From NCBI RefSeq assembly GCF_003289945.1, contig NZ_QMBP01000020.1:1-64000 (forward strand): a DNA stretch of 64,000 nucleotides, given 5' to 3'. The notes under the pieces were generated by a model. The model was not told the origin of the DNA, searched no databases, and worked only from the letters and a program-made list of their open reading frames with translations. Shown here in pieces: positions 18,045 through 25,256 of the stretch (positions are counted from its first letter, which is position 1; each line of letters begins with the position of its first letter). The translations under genes and the position numbers were made by a program. The DNA is from Mesorhizobium hawassense. GTDB taxonomy: Bacteria > Pseudomonadota > Alphaproteobacteria > Rhizobiales > Rhizobiaceae.

Positions 18045-18470
18045 ATGAACTACTGGCTGTTCAAGTCCGAACCCTCGGTCTTTTCCTTCGAGGCGCTGAA
18101 GGCCAAGGGCAAGGCCGGTACGCAGTGGGACGGCGTGCGCAACTACGCCGCCCGCAACAACATGAAGGCGATGCGGATCGGCGATCTCGGCTTCTTCTAC
18201 CACTCCAATGAATGGCTCGACATCGTCGGCATCGCCGAGGTCTGCGCGCTGGCGCATCCCGACAGCACGACGGATGACCCTCGCTGGGAATGCGTCGACA
18301 TCCGCGCCTTCAAGGACGTGCCGAAGCCGGTGACGCTGGAACAGGTCAAGGCCAATCCGAAATTGGCCGACATGGCGCTGGTCCGGCTCGGCCGGCTTTC
18401 CGTGCAGCCGGTGACGCCGGCCGAATGGAAAGAGGTCTGCCGCATGGCCGAGCTCACCCCGGCGCCGTGA
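18045..18470 (+). CDS. EVE-domain protein
   Basis: The 141-residue product begins MNYWLFKSEPSVFSFE and continues with WDGVRNYAARNNMKAMRIGDLGFFYHSN, the conserved EVE (PUA-like) signature seen in thymocyte nuclear protein 1 and its bacterial homologues. EVE domains are thought to read modified bases in DNA or RNA, but the ligand of this subgroup is not known. Its stop overlaps the GTG start of the methyltransferase (GTGA), which suggests the two are translationally coupled. Confidence 0.93.
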   Translation: MNYWLFKSEPSVFSFEALKAKGKAGTQWDGVRNYAARNNMKAMRIGDLGFFYHSNEWLDIVGIAEVCALAHPDSTTDDPRWECVDIRAFKDVPKPVTLEQVKANPKLADMALVRLGRLSVQPVTPAEWKEVCRMAELTPAP

Positions 18471-19123
18471 CGAAGCTGACGCCGAAAAGCGCGAAAAAGT
18501 TCATCCTCGACAACTCGGCACTGATGGCGCCGCCACATGTGCCGGAAGTGCTTCTGCACCTTGCCGACGAGGCGCATGACCTTTGGCTGCGCACCGAGGA
18601 GGAGCTGGCCGAGATCGGCCTGCCGCCGCCTTACTGGGCCTTTGCCTGGGCCGGCGGCCAGGGCCTCGCACGCTACGTGCTCGACCACCCAAGGAGCGTA
18701 CGGGGGAAACGCGTGCTCGACTTCGCCTCAGGTTCAGGCCTGGTCGCGATCGCCGCGATGAAGGCAGGCGCTGCAAGCGTGATCGCCGCCGACATCGACC
18801 CGTTTTGCGAGACGGCCATCGCGCTCAACCTCGAAGCCAATGCCGTCGAAGCGCAATTCCTCGGCACGGATTGTGTCGGCTCCGACGATGGCTGGGACGT
18901 CGTGCTGGCCGGCGATGTCTTCTACGACAAGGCCTTCGCCCACAGCCTGCTGCCCTGGTTCGCACGCCTGCGGGCGCGCGGCGCCGATATCCTCGTCGGC
19001 GATCCCGGCCGCGCCTACCTTCCCAGGAACGGGCTGCAGTCGCTTGCCGTCTATGAGGTCCCGGTGACGCGGGTGCTGGAAGACGCCGAGGTCAAGCGCA
19101 CGACGGTCTGGCGCCTTGCTTGA
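18467..19123 (+). CDS. Class I SAM-dependent protein methyltransferase (ETFB-lysine/L11-type family)
   Basis: The 218-residue protein carries the SAM-binding motif VLDFASGSGLVAIAAMKAG, then IAADIDPFCETAIALNLEANA and WDVVLAGDVFYDK. The pattern, with LPPPYWAFAWAGGQGLARY just before motif I, is that of the METTL20-like group whose bacterial member in Agrobacterium is reported to methylate the electron-transfer flavoprotein beta subunit. Substrate here is inferred from family only. The GTG start at 18467 is chosen because it overlaps the preceding stop and precedes the first conserved residues. Confidence 0.85.
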   Translation: MTKLTPKSAKKFILDNSALMAPPHVPEVLLHLADEAHDLWLRTEEELAEIGLPPPYWAFAWAGGQGLARYVLDHPRSVRGKRVLDFASGSGLVAIAAMKAGAASVIAADIDPFCETAIALNLEANAVEAQFLGTDCVGSDDGWDVVLAGDVFYDKAFAHSLLPWFARLRARGADILVGDPGRAYLPRNGLQSLAVYEVPVTRVLEDAEVKRTTVWRLA

Positions 19124-19173
19124 CGCGACGGGCGAACAAGCGTTCCATCGCATTTCGATTTGGAGGGGAAAGC

Positions 19174-19599
19174 ATGGATTTTTCGGTCGTGAACTGGCTG
19201 GCGGTGATCGTCGCCGCAGTCATCGCATGGTTGTTCGGCGCCGTCTGGTACATGGGTTTGAGCAAGCCCTGGTTGAACGCGGCCAGGCTCGACCCGGCGA
19301 CCATGAAGCGCTCGGCCCTTCCGTTCATCGTCAGCTTCATCGCCGAGCTGGTCATGGCGCTTGTCCTGACACTGGTGGTGGGAGCAATCACCGGCGGCGA
19401 ACCGAACCCGATCGCGGGCCTGCTGTTCGGCTTCGTGCTTTGGCTCGGCTTCATCGCCACCACGTTGACGGCCAACCACCGTTATCAAGGCTTCGGCTGG
19501 ACCCTGACGGCGATCGATGCCGGCCACTGGCTGGGCGTGATGCTGATCATCGGCGCGGTGATCGGCTGGTTCGGCGCGCCGGCCGCTCCGGCAGGATGA
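19174..19599 (+). CDS. DUF1761-family membrane protein
   Basis: The 141-residue protein has four predicted transmembrane helices and the DUF1761 features VNWLAVIVAAVIAWLFGAVWY near the N-terminus and GFVLWLGFIATTLTANHRY in the middle. The ATG at 19174 is preceded by TGGAGGGGA at a good distance and removes 18 polar residues of a longer frame. Function unknown. It is the last gene of the plus-strand run and converges on the LysR gene across a palindromic repeat. Confidence 0.85.
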   Translation: MDFSVVNWLAVIVAAVIAWLFGAVWYMGLSKPWLNAARLDPATMKRSALPFIVSFIAELVMALVLTLVVGAITGGEPNPIAGLLFGFVLWLGFIATTLTANHRYQGFGWTLTAIDAGHWLGVMLIIGAVIGWFGAPAAPAG

Positions 19600-19610
19600 G
19601 GCGAGTTGAG

Positions 19611-19820
19611 ATTCAGGTCAGGCCGAGTCGGAGTCGAAGACGGGCGCGAAGCGACCAAACTGGGCGGATTCCGAGAACCGGCCTACGCCGGCCGTAGCCT
19701 TCATAGAGCGGAAACACTTATGAGGGCTTCGGCCGGCGAAGGCCGGAGCGGAGCGTACTTAAAGTACGTGAGCACCGGAAGCGCAGGGATTCGGCATTTG
19801 CAGGCCGGCATCACCTGAAT
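19611..19820. repeat. Palindromic intergenic element, copy B (with internal insertion)
   Basis: The copy has the same ends (ATTCAGGTCAGGCC and GCATCACCTGAAT) and the same central CGTACTTAAAGTACG as copy A. It carries an extra block of about 90 bp between the left stem and the centre. That block itself is an inverted repeat (CCGGCCTACGCCGGCC pairing with GGCCGGCGAAGGCCGG). Flanks GAGGCGAGTTGA and TCAATTCGCCTC pair with one mismatch. It sits between two convergent genes. Confidence 0.85.
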
Positions 19821-19833
19821 ATCAATTCGCCTC

Positions 19834-20754
19834 TCACGTAGGCGTCTTCGCCGCCTCTTCGGTCAGCCAATCGCGGAAGGCGACGACGCGCGCGTCGTCT
19901 TTCGCGGCCTCTGGATAGACCAGGAAATAGGCGAAATCCGGCGCGACCTTGATGCCGAGCTCGAAGGGCTGCACCAGGCGGCCCTGCGAAAGATCGTTGG
20001 CCACCATGGCAAAGTCGGCGAGCGCGACGGCATTGCCGTCGAGCGCCGCCTGGGCGGCATCGGTCGAGGATCCGAAGACCAGCGTTCGGCTGTCGTCGAA
20101 ATCGTCGACGCCGGCCGCCTGCATCCACATGCTCCAGTTCGGCCAGGTGACGCCTTGCCGCGACCAGTCGATATGGGCAAGCGTGTGGTTGAACAGGTCG
20201 CGTGGTTCTCTCAGCGGCGGACCTGACGCCAGCAGCGCCGGACTGCACACCGGGATGATGATGTTTTCGAACAGCCGGTGCGCGACGAGCCCCGGATATC
20301 TGCCGGTGCCGAAACGGATGCCGATATCGACATCGTCGCGCTCGAAATCCCTGACGTCGTAGGTGATGTCGAAGCGCAGCTCGATACCGGGTTTCTGCTG
20401 GCGGAAATCGTCGACGCGCCGCATCAGCCACTTTGTCGCGAACTGCGCGTCGAGCGTCACTTTCAAGAGCGAGGTGCCGCGCGTCATCTTGCGGGCGCGG
20501 CTGACGGCGCGGTTGAGCAGGTCGAGCGCGTCGATCGACGCGTCGTGCAGCACGCCGCCCGCTTCGGTCAGCCGGATGGTGCGGCTGGTGCGCGTGAACA
20601 GCACCAGATCGAGCTGATCCTCGATTTCCTTGATCTGGTGGCTGACCGCCGCCGGCGTCAGGCCGAGCTCGTCGGCGGCGCGGGTGAAATTCAAGTGCCT
20701 GGCGGCTGCTTCGAAGGTCCGCAGCGCCCGCGTTCCCGGCAGCAGCTTGGACAT
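19834..20754 (-). CDS. LysR-family transcriptional regulator (GcvA-like)
   Basis: The 306-residue product has the N-terminal winged HTH, LRTFEAAARHLNFTRAADELGLTPAAVSHQIKEIE, followed by the periplasmic-binding-protein-like effector domain. The start of the effector domain (TSLLKVTLDAQFATKWLMRR) resembles GcvA-type regulators, which control glycine cleavage or beta-lactamase genes in other bacteria. The natural target is not evident: the divergent neighbour is a small DUF1127 protein 130 bp away. LysR regulators frequently control a divergent gene, so that is a candidate. Confidence 0.92.
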   Translation of the reverse strand: MSKLLPGTRALRTFEAAARHLNFTRAADELGLTPAAVSHQIKEIEDQLDLVLFTRTSRTIRLTEAGGVLHDASIDALDLLNRAVSRARKMTRGTSLLKVTLDAQFATKWLMRRVDDFRQQKPGIELRFDITYDVRDFERDDVDIGIRFGTGRYPGLVAHRLFENIIIPVCSPALLASGPPLREPRDLFNHTLAHIDWSRQGVTWPNWSMWMQAAGVDDFDDSRTLVFGSSTDAAQAALDGNAVALADFAMVANDLSQGRLVQPFELGIKVAPDFAYFLVYPEAAKDDARVVAFRDWLTEEAAKTPT

Positions 20755-20884
20755 GCGATCTCCAAATAAAACTTGATGATAAGAAAAGAACTACTCGTTT
20801 CCTGTTTGCTTTTCAATCCGGCATGATGGCCTCATCGAAACACCATCAAACCGGATTTGATATCCGGAGAACACGGATAAAGCC

Positions 20885-21137
20885 ATGACCGAGATCGTTT
20901 TGAAGTCTCACGCGACCCTGAAATCCCCCCTCCCGAACTGGCTGCGGGCAGCGTTCGACTGGCTGCGTCAGGCACGGGTCGCCGCCCGGCTGCCCATCGA
21001 ATCTGTCGAGGATCTTTCCGACGATCTGCTGCGCGACATCGGCGCCGAGCGCCGCGACGTTGCGAAGGCGGTGGACCGGGAACTTCGCGAAATCGGCCTG
21101 CTGGGTACTGGCTGGCAGAGGCCGACGGTCAGGCATT

Positions 21138-21139
<2 letters not shown>
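20885..21139 (+). CDS. DUF1127 small protein
   Basis: The 84-residue, basic protein has the DUF1127 core LEDLSDDLLRDIG-like sequence (ESVEDLSDDLLRDIGAERRDV) at about residues 41-61, preceded by WLRQARVAARLPI. DUF1127 proteins are small, often linked to phosphate, RNA metabolism or stress in alphaproteobacteria, but no reaction is known. It starts 130 bp from the divergent LysR regulator, and ends at a short-repeat tract. Confidence 0.75.
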
Positions 21140-21784
<645 letters not shown>

Positions 21785-21883
21785 GGAACAAATCACTGTG
21801 ATCGGCTGTTGCGCCGGTGAGCTTCCGCATAAATGGGGGGAGGTCAACTGAATATTCTTTTTAAAACAACGGATTGATATCCC

Positions 21884-22567
21884 ATGACATCACGCACCAT
21901 TCTGATCGTTGATGATGACGACGACCTGCGGGCCACTTTGGTCGAGCAGTTGGCGCTTTACGAGGAATTCGACGTTCAGCAGGAAGCAACCGCCGCGAAG
22001 GGCGTTGCCGCGGCGCGCGGCGGCGTCGTCGACCTGCTCATCATGGATGTCGGCCTGCCCGACATGGACGGCCGCGAGGCGGTGAAGATCCTGCGCAAGG
22101 GCGGTTACAAGGCGCCGATCATCATGCTGACCGGCCACGACACCGATTCCGACACCATTCTCGGCCTCGAGGCCGGCGCCAACGACTATGTGACCAAGCC
22201 CTTCCGCTTCGCCGTGCTTTTGGCGCGCATCCGTGCCCAGCTGCGCCAGCACGAGCAGAGCGAGGACGCGACCTTCTCGGTTGGTCCCTACACGTTCAAG
22301 CCCAGCCAGAAGCTGCTGCTCGATCCGCGCGGCGCCAAGGTGCGGCTGACCGAGAAGGAAGCCTCGATCATCAAGTACCTCTACCGCGCCGACCAGAAAG
22401 TGGTGACGCGCGACGTGCTGCTGGAAGAGGTATGGGGCTACAATTCCGGCGTCACCACGCACACGCTGGAGACCCATGTCTACCGGTTGCGCCAGAAGAT
22501 CGAGCGCGATCCTTCCAATGCCGAAATTCTTGTGACAGAAAGCGGCGGCTACAAGCTGGTTCCTTAA
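21884..22567 (+). CDS. OmpR/PhoB-family response regulator
   Basis: The 227-residue protein has an N-terminal receiver domain (ILIVDDDDDLR at residues 6-16, phosphoacceptor aspartate in LLIMDVGLPDMDG, lysine in YVTKPFR) and a C-terminal winged helix (LTEKEASIIKYLYRADQKVVTRDVLLEEVW and HTLETHVYRLRQKIE). The closest memory match among rhizobial regulators is the CenR type, which acts with the kinase CenK on envelope functions, but no kinase is adjacent, so this is a suggestion only. It is divergent from the L,D-transpeptidase gene, a plausible envelope-related target. Confidence 0.93.
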   Translation: MTSRTILIVDDDDDLRATLVEQLALYEEFDVQQEATAAKGVAAARGGVVDLLIMDVGLPDMDGREAVKILRKGGYKAPIIMLTGHDTDSDTILGLEAGANDYVTKPFRFAVLLARIRAQLRQHEQSEDATFSVGPYTFKPSQKLLLDPRGAKVRLTEKEASIIKYLYRADQKVVTRDVLLEEVWGYNSGVTTHTLETHVYRLRQKIERDPSNAEILVTESGGYKLVP

Positions 22568-22580
22568 AGATTTCATGATC

Positions 22581-22640
22581 TAGAGCAATTCCAAAGGTGT
22601 GAAGCGGTTATCCGACCGGAATTGCGTCAAAACAAACAGA
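22581..22640. repeat. Rhizobial short interspersed repeat
   Basis: The segment CTAGAGCAATTCCAAA followed by GTGTGAAGCGGTTATCCG and ACCGGAATTGCGTCAAAA resembles a short repeat found very commonly in Mesorhizobium and Rhizobium intergenic DNA. Its ends GCAATTCC and GGAATTGC are complementary. It lies just downstream of the response regulator gene. Identification is from memory of the repeat and has not been checked by search. Confidence 0.55.
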
Positions 22641-22819
22641 TGTTGCGGTCGGGGCGGGATCGCTTCGGGTACGATCCTGGTGCTGGAGGGTGATGGATCG
22701 GCTCGATGGACGCGTCATATGATGCGTGGACTGGAAATATAGGAGCGTTTGTCGCGCGCCCTGAAGGGCACGCCGCTCCAAAGGAGGGACTGGACTGACC
22801 GCTCGGGGACACAGCTAGG

Positions 22820-23275
22820 ATGGCGTTGGATGACGACATCCGCATCCTGTCCAGCGTGAAGCTTTTCCAGGGCTTCACGCAGGAACAGCTGCGCCTGCTT
22901 GCCTTCGGCGCGGAAAACACCTTCCTGCAGGCGGACCGCAAGCTCTATCTCGAGGATGACGACGCCGACTCCGCTTATATCGTCGTCAAAGGCCGCATCG
23001 CGCTCTATCGCGAGCAGGGCGGCGAGCGCATCCCGATCGGCACGGCCGGCCCCGGCGCGATGCTGAGCGAGCTGGCCCTGATCGCCGACACGCGGCGGCT
23101 GACCAGCGCTTCCGCGGCAATCGATTCGGAAGTCATCCGGCTGAGCCGCAAGATGTTTCACCGCATCCTCGAGGAGTACCCGGAACTCGCGGTGCAGCTG
23201 CACGAACGCATCCTGGAGGAATTCCAGCAGATGATCGCCCGCATCGAGGCGTTAGGGCCGCGGTTTACGGGCTAA
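22820..23275 (+). CDS. Stand-alone cyclic-nucleotide-binding-domain protein
   Basis: The 151-residue product is a single Crp/FNR-like cNMP-binding domain: LFQGFTQEQLRLLAFGAE, then YIVVKGRIALYRE, PGAMLSELALIADTRRLTSASA and LSRKMFHRILEEYPELA. The glycine/glutamate and arginine positions of the phosphate-binding cassette look preserved (ELALIADTRR). It ends without a helix-turn-helix, so it cannot bind DNA in the Crp manner. It may be a cAMP-sensing partner protein. Class III cyclases at 1 kb and 6 kb are in the same window, but a link is speculative. It overlaps the convergent xthA gene by four bases. Confidence 0.88.
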   Translation: MALDDDIRILSSVKLFQGFTQEQLRLLAFGAENTFLQADRKLYLEDDDADSAYIVVKGRIALYREQGGERIPIGTAGPGAMLSELALIADTRRLTSASAAIDSEVIRLSRKMFHRILEEYPELAVQLHERILEEFQQMIARIEALGPRFTG

Positions 23276-24078
23276 TCCAAATCAAACTTCGCCATCACCG
23301 GCACATGATCGGATGGCTTTTGCCAGCCGCGCGCCGCCTGCAGGATCTCGTAGCCGGTGAAATCCGGCAGCAGATTGGCGGACGACCAGACATGGTCGAG
23401 GCGGCGGCCGCGATTGGAGGCTTCCCAGTCCTTCGCGCGATAGCTCCACCAAGTGTAGAGCTTCTGCTCGGCCGGCACGTTGAGCCGCATCAGGTCGACC
23501 CAGCCGCCCGCTTTGCGCATCGCCTCGAAGTTTGTCGTCTCGACCGGCGTGTGGCTGACGACGTTGAGCAATTGCTTGTGCGACCAGACGTCATGCTCCT
23601 GCGGCGCGATGTTCAGGTCGCCGACCAGGATCGATGCCGATGATTCGTCCGCGCTCGCCGGCACGCCGTTCATCTCCTGGACGAAATCGAGCTTGTGCCT
23701 GAATTTGCGGTTGATCTCCGGATCCGGCTCGTCGCCGCCGGCCGGCACGTAGAAATTATGCACCAGCACCGACTTGCCGCCCGCCTGGACCCTGACCGAC
23801 AGATGCCGGCTGTCGTCGATCTCGCAGAACCGCCGCTTCTCCACCAGCTCGATCGGCCGGCGGGCGACGGTGGCGACGCCGTGATAGCCCTTCTGGCCAT
23901 GGAACAGGATGTGCTCGTAGCCCGCCTTGCGGAAAGCCTTTTCCGGAAACAGCTCGTCCGGCACCTTGGTTTCCTGCAGGCACAGCACGTCGGGCGCGTG
24001 TTCTTTCAGCAGCCGCTCGACGATCGGCATGCGCAGGCGCACGGAGTTGATGTTCCAGGTAGCGACGGTGAAGGGCAT
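23272..24078 (-). CDS. xthA: Exodeoxyribonuclease III
   Basis: XthA is an AP endonuclease and 3'-5' exonuclease for base-excision repair. The 268-residue protein has FTVATWNINSVRLR at the N-terminus, LCLQETK with the metal-binding glutamate, NFYVPAGG, LVGDLNIAP, and the C-terminal RRLDHVWSS and SDHVPVMA catalytic Asp-His motif. Length and motifs are complete. It converges on the cNMP-domain gene with a four-base overlap, and a palindromic element lies upstream. Confidence 0.95.
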   Translation of the reverse strand: MPFTVATWNINSVRLRMPIVERLLKEHAPDVLCLQETKVPDELFPEKAFRKAGYEHILFHGQKGYHGVATVARRPIELVEKRRFCEIDDSRHLSVRVQAGGKSVLVHNFYVPAGGDEPDPEINRKFRHKLDFVQEMNGVPASADESSASILVGDLNIAPQEHDVWSHKQLLNVVSHTPVETTNFEAMRKAGGWVDLMRLNVPAEQKLYTWWSYRAKDWEASNRGRRLDHVWSSANLLPDFTGYEILQAARGWQKPSDHVPVMAKFDLD

Positions 24079-24180
24079 GCGGCGAGGTCCAGGACGGCTA
24101 AGGTCGCCGAACTAGTGCCAGCCGCACACTAGAAAGACAAGCCGGCGAGCCTGCCGTCTCTTGTGCCCGCAACGGCCCCG

Positions 24181-24297
24181 ATTCAGGTCAGGCCGAGTCG
24201 AAAATGGTGGGCTCCGAGAACCGGAGCGGAGCGTACTTAAGTACGTGAGCACCGGAAGCGCAGGAGACCGCCATTTGCAGGCCGGCCTCACCTGAAT
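24181..24297. repeat. Palindromic intergenic element, copy C
   Basis: The ends ATTCAGGTCAGGCC and GGCCTCACCTGAAT pair. The centre is CGTACTTAAGTACG, a perfect palindrome one base shorter than in copies A and B. The middle stem AATGGTGG/CCGCCATT replaces the AGTGGTGG/CCGCCACT of copy A, a compensatory change. It lies between the xthA and LolA genes. Confidence 0.85.
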
Positions 24298-24966
24298 CTA
24301 CCGGGTCTTGGTATTCAGCTCTCTGTTCGCCGTATAGTCGATGGCGAACGTATCCGCCGGGAAGCTGACGCCTTCCTTGGTGTTGAAGATCATCACCGTC
24401 GTGTCTTTCCCCTGAGCGTCGGTGATCGTCCACTGGCGCAGATCATAGGTCTTCGGATCGAACATCATCGTGATCATCGCATTCCCGAAGACCGACTTGT
24501 CGGAAAGCTTGATGGTGGTGAGGTCGTCCTCTTCCTTGACGGCCTTGACGCGCCCGCCGGAGAGATCGATCCGGTCGTCGAGCAGCAGTTTCAGCGGCGT
24601 CTTCGACAGCGGGTAGAGGTCGGAGGTGTTGAGCTTCTTGTTCAGGATCACCACCGACTTGCCGTCGGAGATGACGCGGAAGTTCGACGAGCCGTCATAG
24701 TTGAAACGGATCTTGCCTGGGCGTTCGAGGAAGAACTTGCCACCGGTCTGCTCGCCTTTCGGGCCGAACTGGACGAATTCGCCGCTCATCGACTTCACCG
24801 AGGAGAAGTGGTCGGCAATCTTCTGCGCCGCCGGCGGCACCGCCGCCTGCGCGGCGGCCACGAGCTGGTATCCGGGCACGAGGTTGAGAGCGGCAACGCC
24901 GCCAAGCATCAAGCCGAAACCAAGCACCTGGCGGCGGGTGAGGGCGAATTCGGTCGGGGTTTTCAT
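24298..24966 (-). CDS. lolA: LolA-like outer-membrane lipoprotein carrier
   Basis: The 222-residue protein has an N-terminal TRRQVLGFGLMLGG signal with a twin-arginine-like motif and a hydrophobic core, then the beta-rich LolA domain (MSGEFVQFGPKGEQTGGKFFLERPGKIRFNY, RVISDGKSVVI). LolA carries lipoproteins across the periplasm to LolB. Many alphaproteobacteria have divergent LolA-type proteins and no LolB, so the exact cargo is inferred. The start at 24966 is chosen because the signal sequence begins there. It is followed downstream by a palindromic element. Confidence 0.88.
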   Translation of the reverse strand: MKTPTEFALTRRQVLGFGLMLGGVAALNLVPGYQLVAAAQAAVPPAAQKIADHFSSVKSMSGEFVQFGPKGEQTGGKFFLERPGKIRFNYDGSSNFRVISDGKSVVILNKKLNTSDLYPLSKTPLKLLLDDRIDLSGGRVKAVKEEDDLTTIKLSDKSVFGNAMITMMFDPKTYDLRQWTITDAQGKDTTVMIFNTKEGVSFPADTFAIDYTANRELNTKTR

Positions 24967-25113
24967 GCCGGTCACATCCTGTGATTCGTGTGGTCGCAGT
25001 GTCTGGGCTCCCACTAGGGCCTAAGTTTGGCGGCTGCGCGATAGCCCGTCGCATTGAACGCGCCACGCGATTTCCGGTTGCCTGCTGACCCGAGTTGGCG
25101 TCTCACCGGGCCA

Positions 25114-25256
25114 GGGGTTTGTCGAGATTCAGGTCAGGCCGAGTCGAAAATGGTGGTTTCCGAGAACCGGAGCGGAGCGTACTTTTCGTACGTGAGCACC
25201 GGAAGCGCAGGAAGCCGCCATTTGCAGACCGCCCTCACCTGAATGTCGATAAACCC
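25114..25256. repeat. Palindromic intergenic element, copy D
   Basis: The ends ATTCAGGTCAGGCC and CTCACCTGAAT and the middle stem TGGTGGTTTCC/GGAAGCCGCCA pair. The central loop is CGTACTTTTCGTACG rather than the AAG-containing loop of copies A and B. Flanks GGGTTTGTCGA and TCGATAAACCC also pair, and the right flank touches the ftsK stop at 25256-25258. Confidence 0.85.
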
